Positions 59,482-64,000 of a stretch of 64,000 nucleotides of DNA are shown piece after piece; the stretch's first letter is position 1; each line of letters begins with the position of its first letter. The notes under the pieces were generated by a model, which saw only the letters and a program-made list of their open reading frames with translations, was not told the DNA's origin and made no database searches. The position numbers were made by a program, and so were the translations under genes. The stretch is from positions 12,710,001 to 12,774,000 of the forward strand of contig CAJFCV020000006.1 of NCBI GenBank assembly GCA_904066235.2, in the 5' to 3' direction. The stretch is from Bursaphelenchus xylophilus. Its lineage: Eukaryota > Nematoda > Chromadorea > Rhabditida > Aphelenchoididae.

Positions 59482-62400
59482 TTATTCTTTCAACTCGTAT
59501 TTTTCCTCATTTTCATTGCCTAAGTCTTTAACAATGTCCGCAATGTCGCGGCCCTTTGTCTCCGGCAAATTGAAGTATAGGATAAGTAAGCAGCAATACG
59601 ATGGTATAACGAACAAGATCAACAATGAAAGAGAGTTCAAATGATTGTACACGGGCAGAACCAAGAATGTCAAGAATGCGGCGCTGACATGATTCAATGC
59701 GAGTGCAACGGAACTGCAAAGTGAGCGGACTTCTGTTGGAACTAATTCGGACACGAGGAACCAAGCGATTGGACCTGTTGCGAGGCTAAAAAGCAAATGC
59801 ACTGAGTGTATTATATTCTGTAAAGGAGATCTTTCCAGGGATCTCAAATTTAAGGCATAATTTTAAAAACATTTGCGAGATTCTTTGCTTCCACTGTCCG
59901 GAAATCAGCGAGGTTTTTGTCAAAAGTTGAAAGTTTTTGTGCGATTTGAGATTCTATAGTTAGGCTCATTTTATAGCGCGGTGCACGTCAAACTGAGGAG
60001 TCCGGTGACTGGAATAGACTCTTCGCTATCGGTTTTTTACACTTCGTCTTGATTTCGCAGAGAAAGAGAGAAAAAAGACACGCAAAAACGTACTCTCTCG
60101 TCCCAAAAATTCCCCATTTCTTTCCCGACAAAACGTTTTTTCGCGTCTTTTTTTGGCAAGTGGCCAATCCATTCACCGGACTGTTTTAGCTTATCTCAGT
60201 TTGACGTACAGTGTACTGTAATTTCTTGTGTGCAAGAAATTAATAAATTCCGTTGAGAAACAAAAGAGCTATGGGCAAATCACATTTTTTCTCTCTTCAT
60301 TTCAAGTGCTCTCTCGTAAAGAATACCGTTCAAAATTCTTTTGTGATTCCGAGAAGCTAAAAGTTTCAGGCATTAATGTGCGGCTATTTGAGTATTCCTA
60401 TGAAAGATTTTTTTATTTATTCGTCACCTGTATGACATTCCATGCAGAAAGACGGCTACTATGCAACCGTATTTGCCTTTGTCGTAGTACGGCTGCAATT
60501 GGGAGAATACCACAAAAAGTAATAATGCCGTGATGTTCACAAAACTTGCGGCTAGGAAAAGGTTTCGACGGCTGAGTCGTTCGATAATAATCATTCCACA
60601 ACAGGTTGATAATGTGCTGAAAGTAGATACGCTTTGAGACAAAATGGGAGAAACGTGGCTTCTCTGTGGAATTTGATTGATTTCGAACAAGAGACGATAA
60701 TATTAGAATGCTAACGAGGTAAATGAAATCTTTACACTTACCTCACAACCAGCATTGTTGATGACACATACTCGGCGAGTTCGGACGAAATATTCGCCCG
60801 GACCATAAATTCCGTTGACAAAAAAACCACCGGCCATATTGATGTAGTGATCTGCAGAGCTAGGATTCCCATAAAGAGCCCTTTACGTGTAGATGGTGTT
60901 TTTAAGACCACCTTCAGACTGCTATTACAATCCAAAGACTCTTCCCGAATCTTATTCAACACTAACTGCGCGTGATGATGATCTAGAATTGCTATTCGAC
61001 TCCACAAAAAATGTCCGGAGAATGTAAACTTATTGTGATTATCTTACCAACATTTTGATAGAATTGAACTGCCTCGGAAGATCGGTTAAAGTCATCCTTT
61101 TTCAACAACAGAAATTTTGGTGATTCTTTCAGCGGCAGAACAGCCAAAAAGGAAAAGACGCCAGGAATAGCTGCTAATCCGATGAGTACTGTGATGTGAT
61201 TACCAAGAACGAACGACATTCCCGCCACAGCTCCTACAGCATTCATCGCAACAAACGCGGTCTCTGCAAAGAAGCCGAGTGTCCCACGCATTGAATTAGG
61301 GGCAATCTCCTAAAAATTTTTTAGCTTACAATAAAAATGAAGGCAAATAGTCACACTTTAAGATTCAAAGTCATACAAATTTAATTCATTTCATTAATCT
61401 CCTTAAAATATCACCCATCAAGAACTAGCCCTCTTCGTAATCCAACTTGCCTGTAAAAATATGACCAACGAGCACATTGAGACGCCAGACCCAACGGCGG
61501 AGAAAAATCGGCCCAAAATCAGTAGCTCGACAAAGTCCAAAAAAGGACCCAGAGTCATTAGAATCACCGAAAGAGTAACAGCGCCATTTCCGAACAATAG
61601 CCCAGCTGAAAAGAAATTTGGTAAGATTTCGATCGTACTGCATTATATATGATTTTTTGTTGCCTAGCGCGCTGATTTAGGCATAGGTGTGGTCCCAGCC
61701 CTTAGTTTGGGCAAAGTGTTTTTATCCAGTGCAACAGCTTGCCAAACAGGTGGCCTGCATACAAAAAATTTGTCTAAATTGACAAAAAACAGTTACATCT
61801 TCTTCCATAGATATCAGTCAACGGAACAGCAATCCACGCGCCAATGGCGAACCCCGGAAACCATGAGTTAAGAAAGGTGGACCAAAGCCAAGTGAATGAT
61901 GACTCAGAAAAATGAATTTTTCGGTCCGTCAGACTTTGGTTGATAAACGATTTAAACCCATCAATTGCCGTGTTGACATACGCATTTGAATATCCCATCT
62001 GAAAGAAGTGTTGTTGAAAAAATAAATTAAAAGGCCTTGTTGGGAAACAAAAATTATGGTATTAAGTTTGACGTTGTAATACTTGCAAAAATGTTTGAGG
62101 TATGTCAAGCAAAGGCCTCAAGTGCGACGCAGATTTTCTTGCAATTTTGCACACACGTCGAGCGCGGACCACATACCAACACCTGCAAATGTTATCTCGC
62201 GCTTTGCAGGGGCAGCCAAGATATTGAAGGAGCTGCACGGCCGAGAGAGTACGCAAAACGTGGAGGGAGGTCCGAGAGAAAAAAGCCATCTTTGTCAGTT
62301 ACAAAAAACATGTTTTTTTGTGAAAACACTGCTCTCTGTAGGAACGTATCTCGTCATATCAAAATTCCCAGAAATTTGCAATACTTTTGCCAAATTTCGA

Positions 62401-62548
62401 CCTATAGAATCCCAAGTCCAATCAAAAACTAGTAGGGACTTTAGCGAAATTTCCTTGCAAATTGACTTACTTGGAAAATGGAGGAAAATGAGACAACAGC
62501 TCCAATTGCAACCAACTTTGCTCTGGTGGCCAATGGAAGATCAGCCAT
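59482..62548 (-). CDS. GLUT-like sugar transporter, MFS/SLC2 family (479 aa)
   Basis: A twelve-span membrane carrier, probably for hexoses or related solutes. Exons 62548-62471, 61998-61797, 61605-61451, 61309-61048, 60991-60742, 60616-60428 and 59785-59482 agree in phase. Family landmarks are MGYSNAYVNTAI in TM1, DIYGRRSG after TM2, EIAPNSMRGTLGF, the loop LKESPKFLLL (PESPR-like), ERLSRRNLF after TM8, GPIAWFLVSELVPTEVRS and the C-terminal PETKGRDI. Helix 7 reads LALQITTSIWPVVFLSTEF and lacks the QLS motif of glucose/fructose carriers, so the substrate is uncertain. Intron 3 starts with GC (CAG|GCAAGT). Intron 1 contains a family A repeat and the last intron a MITE. An AG four bases before the ATG could accept a spliced leader. 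Confidence 0.92.
59974..60218. mobile_element. TA-flanked MITE in the last transporter intron
   Basis: About 245 bp, flanked by TA at 59972-59973 and 60219-60220. The ends are inverted: left TAGCGCGGTGCACGTCAAAC then TGAG, right inverse CAGTACACTGTACGTCAAAC then TGAG, with four mismatches in the outer 12 bases. A second inverted block (GTCCGGTGA and TCACCGGAC) lies just inside. No coding frame. It sits in intron 59786-60427. Confidence 0.75.
62080..62430 (+). repeat. Dispersed repeat family A, copy in transporter intron 1
   Basis: CTCAAGTGCGACGCAGATTT, TATCTCGCGCTTTGCAGGGG, a GCACGGCCGAGAGAGTACGC block (inverse of the family's CTCGGCCG end), and TGCTCTCTGTAGG. It is wholly within intron 61999-62470. 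Confidence 0.55.
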
Positions 62549-63734
62549 TTTCTAACAGCTTTTGCGCTTTGAACAAACCAAAGCTAAATTAAACGTTAGT
62601 GGACTTTTTATTACAACCAAAAAGAAAGTCCGACTCTTTTCCTCTTTGGCAAACGCTCAAGGGGAGAAAGAAAGAAATGTGATACTTTTTTATTTTAGGT
62701 GAGAAAGAAACGAATCGGTTAGTGGAAGGGATTTATATCAGAAAGACGAACGTCTTGACGGCAGGAATGACCGTCGGAATCGGGATCCACGGATCTGTTT
62801 TGATATAGTTTTTTTCAATTTCTTTGATACAGTCAAGCCTCGGTCAGCTAATCGCGAGGGACAAAATATAGTCGTAATAGAAGGTTTTGCTGTGCAAAGG
62901 TCTTACTCTAACAAAAATTGACTCTTGGGACTTATGAAATTGTTCGGTATAGGCGGGCTTTGTTGTAATATATACAAAGTTCTCCTGTATGCTTTATGCA
63001 ATGCCTTATAAGCCTGAGTAAATTCCAGTACTTGCGATTGCGTTTTTGATCAGGATTTTTTCTCACAAAAAGCCCGTTGGAAACGATCAATTTACGTCCA
63101 TCATCCAATATGAATATCATTTATTTTTAGCGTATAAAATTCCATTTATATGTATATTGGGTAAATGCTCATATGCGGTATCAAATTTAGGGATTAGACT
63201 AGAAAAACAGGTAAAACAAATCTTCAAATATTATTACTCAATCTGTTAGCATCAATTAGTAAATGAATTAAAAAACTGGGATTTGGACTAATAAAGTAAC
63301 TGTGGGCAAAATAAAATTAGACGGGGTGTTTGAAAGTGTTCAGACGGCATTATGTGCTGGTTTCCGGAGGTTTCGACCAAATTAAGGCACGGGAAAATTC
63401 GAACAAAATGATAGGAAATCACATAAATCCACAAGACTTGGAATTTTGGGCTTTAAAATACCAAGATCTCGGATTTTACTTACAATATTATACTAGCCAT
63501 AGCTCAAGTTCATGGTAAAAAACTAAACCATTGGGAATAGAAGAATGAATATTCTGTCAAACGAATCTTAAGGCACAAAGTGACAAATCGGCTGCTGTAA
63601 CGCTAGGGTAACAAACTATTTACAAAACGATCGACCAAGAGTACAAGACATATTTAACAAGACTACAACTGAACATGTGATATGCAAATTGAGTGAGCAT
63701 TTCGATACTGAGTTTGGCCGCGAGCTTCTTCATT
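62549..63734. other. Intergenic
   Basis: It contains the probable transporter promoter and the 3' UTR of the gene ending at 63735. No gene-like segment seen. Confidence 0.4.
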
Positions 63735-63995
63735 TCAATTGTCGCTGAGATGAACGCCATCGAGGCCAGAGTCGGCGGTGTCTTCGTGATGCTTTCGCTG
63801 GGATTTGAGTTGTTTTTTCTTTTTCTCATCGCCTCTTTCGTCTTCCTCGTCCGTTTCCTCGAGCAGGGAGTCCGAATTGGTTTGAACGTTGGACAACGAG
63901 TGTCTAAGAGTCACTTCGGCCAAGAAGGCCGACATTTCTTCGCTGTTAATGGACGTTGCGTCACCCAGAGAGCCATTGGAGCGGTTGGATGCGAT
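63735..63995 (-). CDS. C-terminal exon of an acidic/Lys-rich protein (86 aa, partial)
   Basis: After a TTTAG acceptor at 63997-63996 the minus strand is open for 86 codons to the stop at 63735. It reads IASNRSNGSLGDATS, then EEMSAFLAEVTLRHSL, an acidic run (LLEETDEEDERGDE) and a basic run (KKKKQLKSQRKHHED), ending SGLDGVHLSDN. Codon use is like the other genes. The rest of the gene lies beyond the window. No domain is recognisable in this tail, which is probably disordered and cytoplasmic or nuclear. Confidence 0.7.
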   Translation of the reverse strand: MASNRSNGSLGDATSINSEEMSAFLAEVTLRHSLSNVQTNSDSLLEETDEEDERGDEKKKKQLKSQRKHHEDTADSGLDGVHLSDN

Positions 63996-64000
63996 CTAAA

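Overview
The window looks like nuclear DNA of a free-living or parasitic nematode (Rhabditida-like). The reasons are A/T-rich sequence, many small introns of about 35-60 bp ending in TTTCAG-type acceptors, and nematode-typical families: an Srsx-like chemoreceptor, PAN and ShKT mucins, an S28 peptidase, and a protein resembling the MOLO1/TPM family. There are also many TA-flanked Tc1/mariner-type elements. No bacterial, viral, CRISPR, rRNA or convincing tRNA features were seen.

Layout. 1-16.3 kb is gene-poor and full of dispersed repeats, a TA-flanked MITE, and a 1.4-kb long-inverted-repeat element; only one possible gene (1672-2088, minus) and one orphan exon candidate were seen. 16.4-20.6 kb holds two convergent genes, a FMRFamide-receptor-like GPCR (+) and a single-pass secretory-pathway membrane protein (-). 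20.6-26 kb is mostly repeats, including a near-perfect 966-bp mariner-type palindrome. 26-30.3 kb holds an SH2 protein with a C-terminal membrane anchor and a secreted Thr-rich mucin ending in two ShKT domains (both +). 30.5-34 kb holds two tandem minus-strand short/branched-chain acyl-CoA dehydrogenases (mitochondrial isoleucine/fatty-acid breakdown). 38-46 kb is one giant minus-strand secreted mucin: signal peptide, three PAN-like modules, then about 1,700 residues of Thr-rich 40-residue repeats. 51.4-62.5 kb is gene-dense: a BTB/POZ protein (+), then on the minus strand a complete S28 serine carboxypeptidase, an Srsx-like GPCR, a Lys-rich small protein, a tiny membrane ORF and a GLUT-like sugar transporter. 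The last exon of another minus-strand gene starts at 63995.

How the models were built. Exons were assembled by hand from reading frame, splice sites and family similarity. For the main genes every exon length was checked for phase consistency. Two introns use GC-AG borders. Several introns carry transposable elements. The genes do not form a single pathway. Recurrent themes are secreted surface/mucin proteins and sensory receptors next to ordinary metabolism. Identities rest on remembered family motifs, not on searches.
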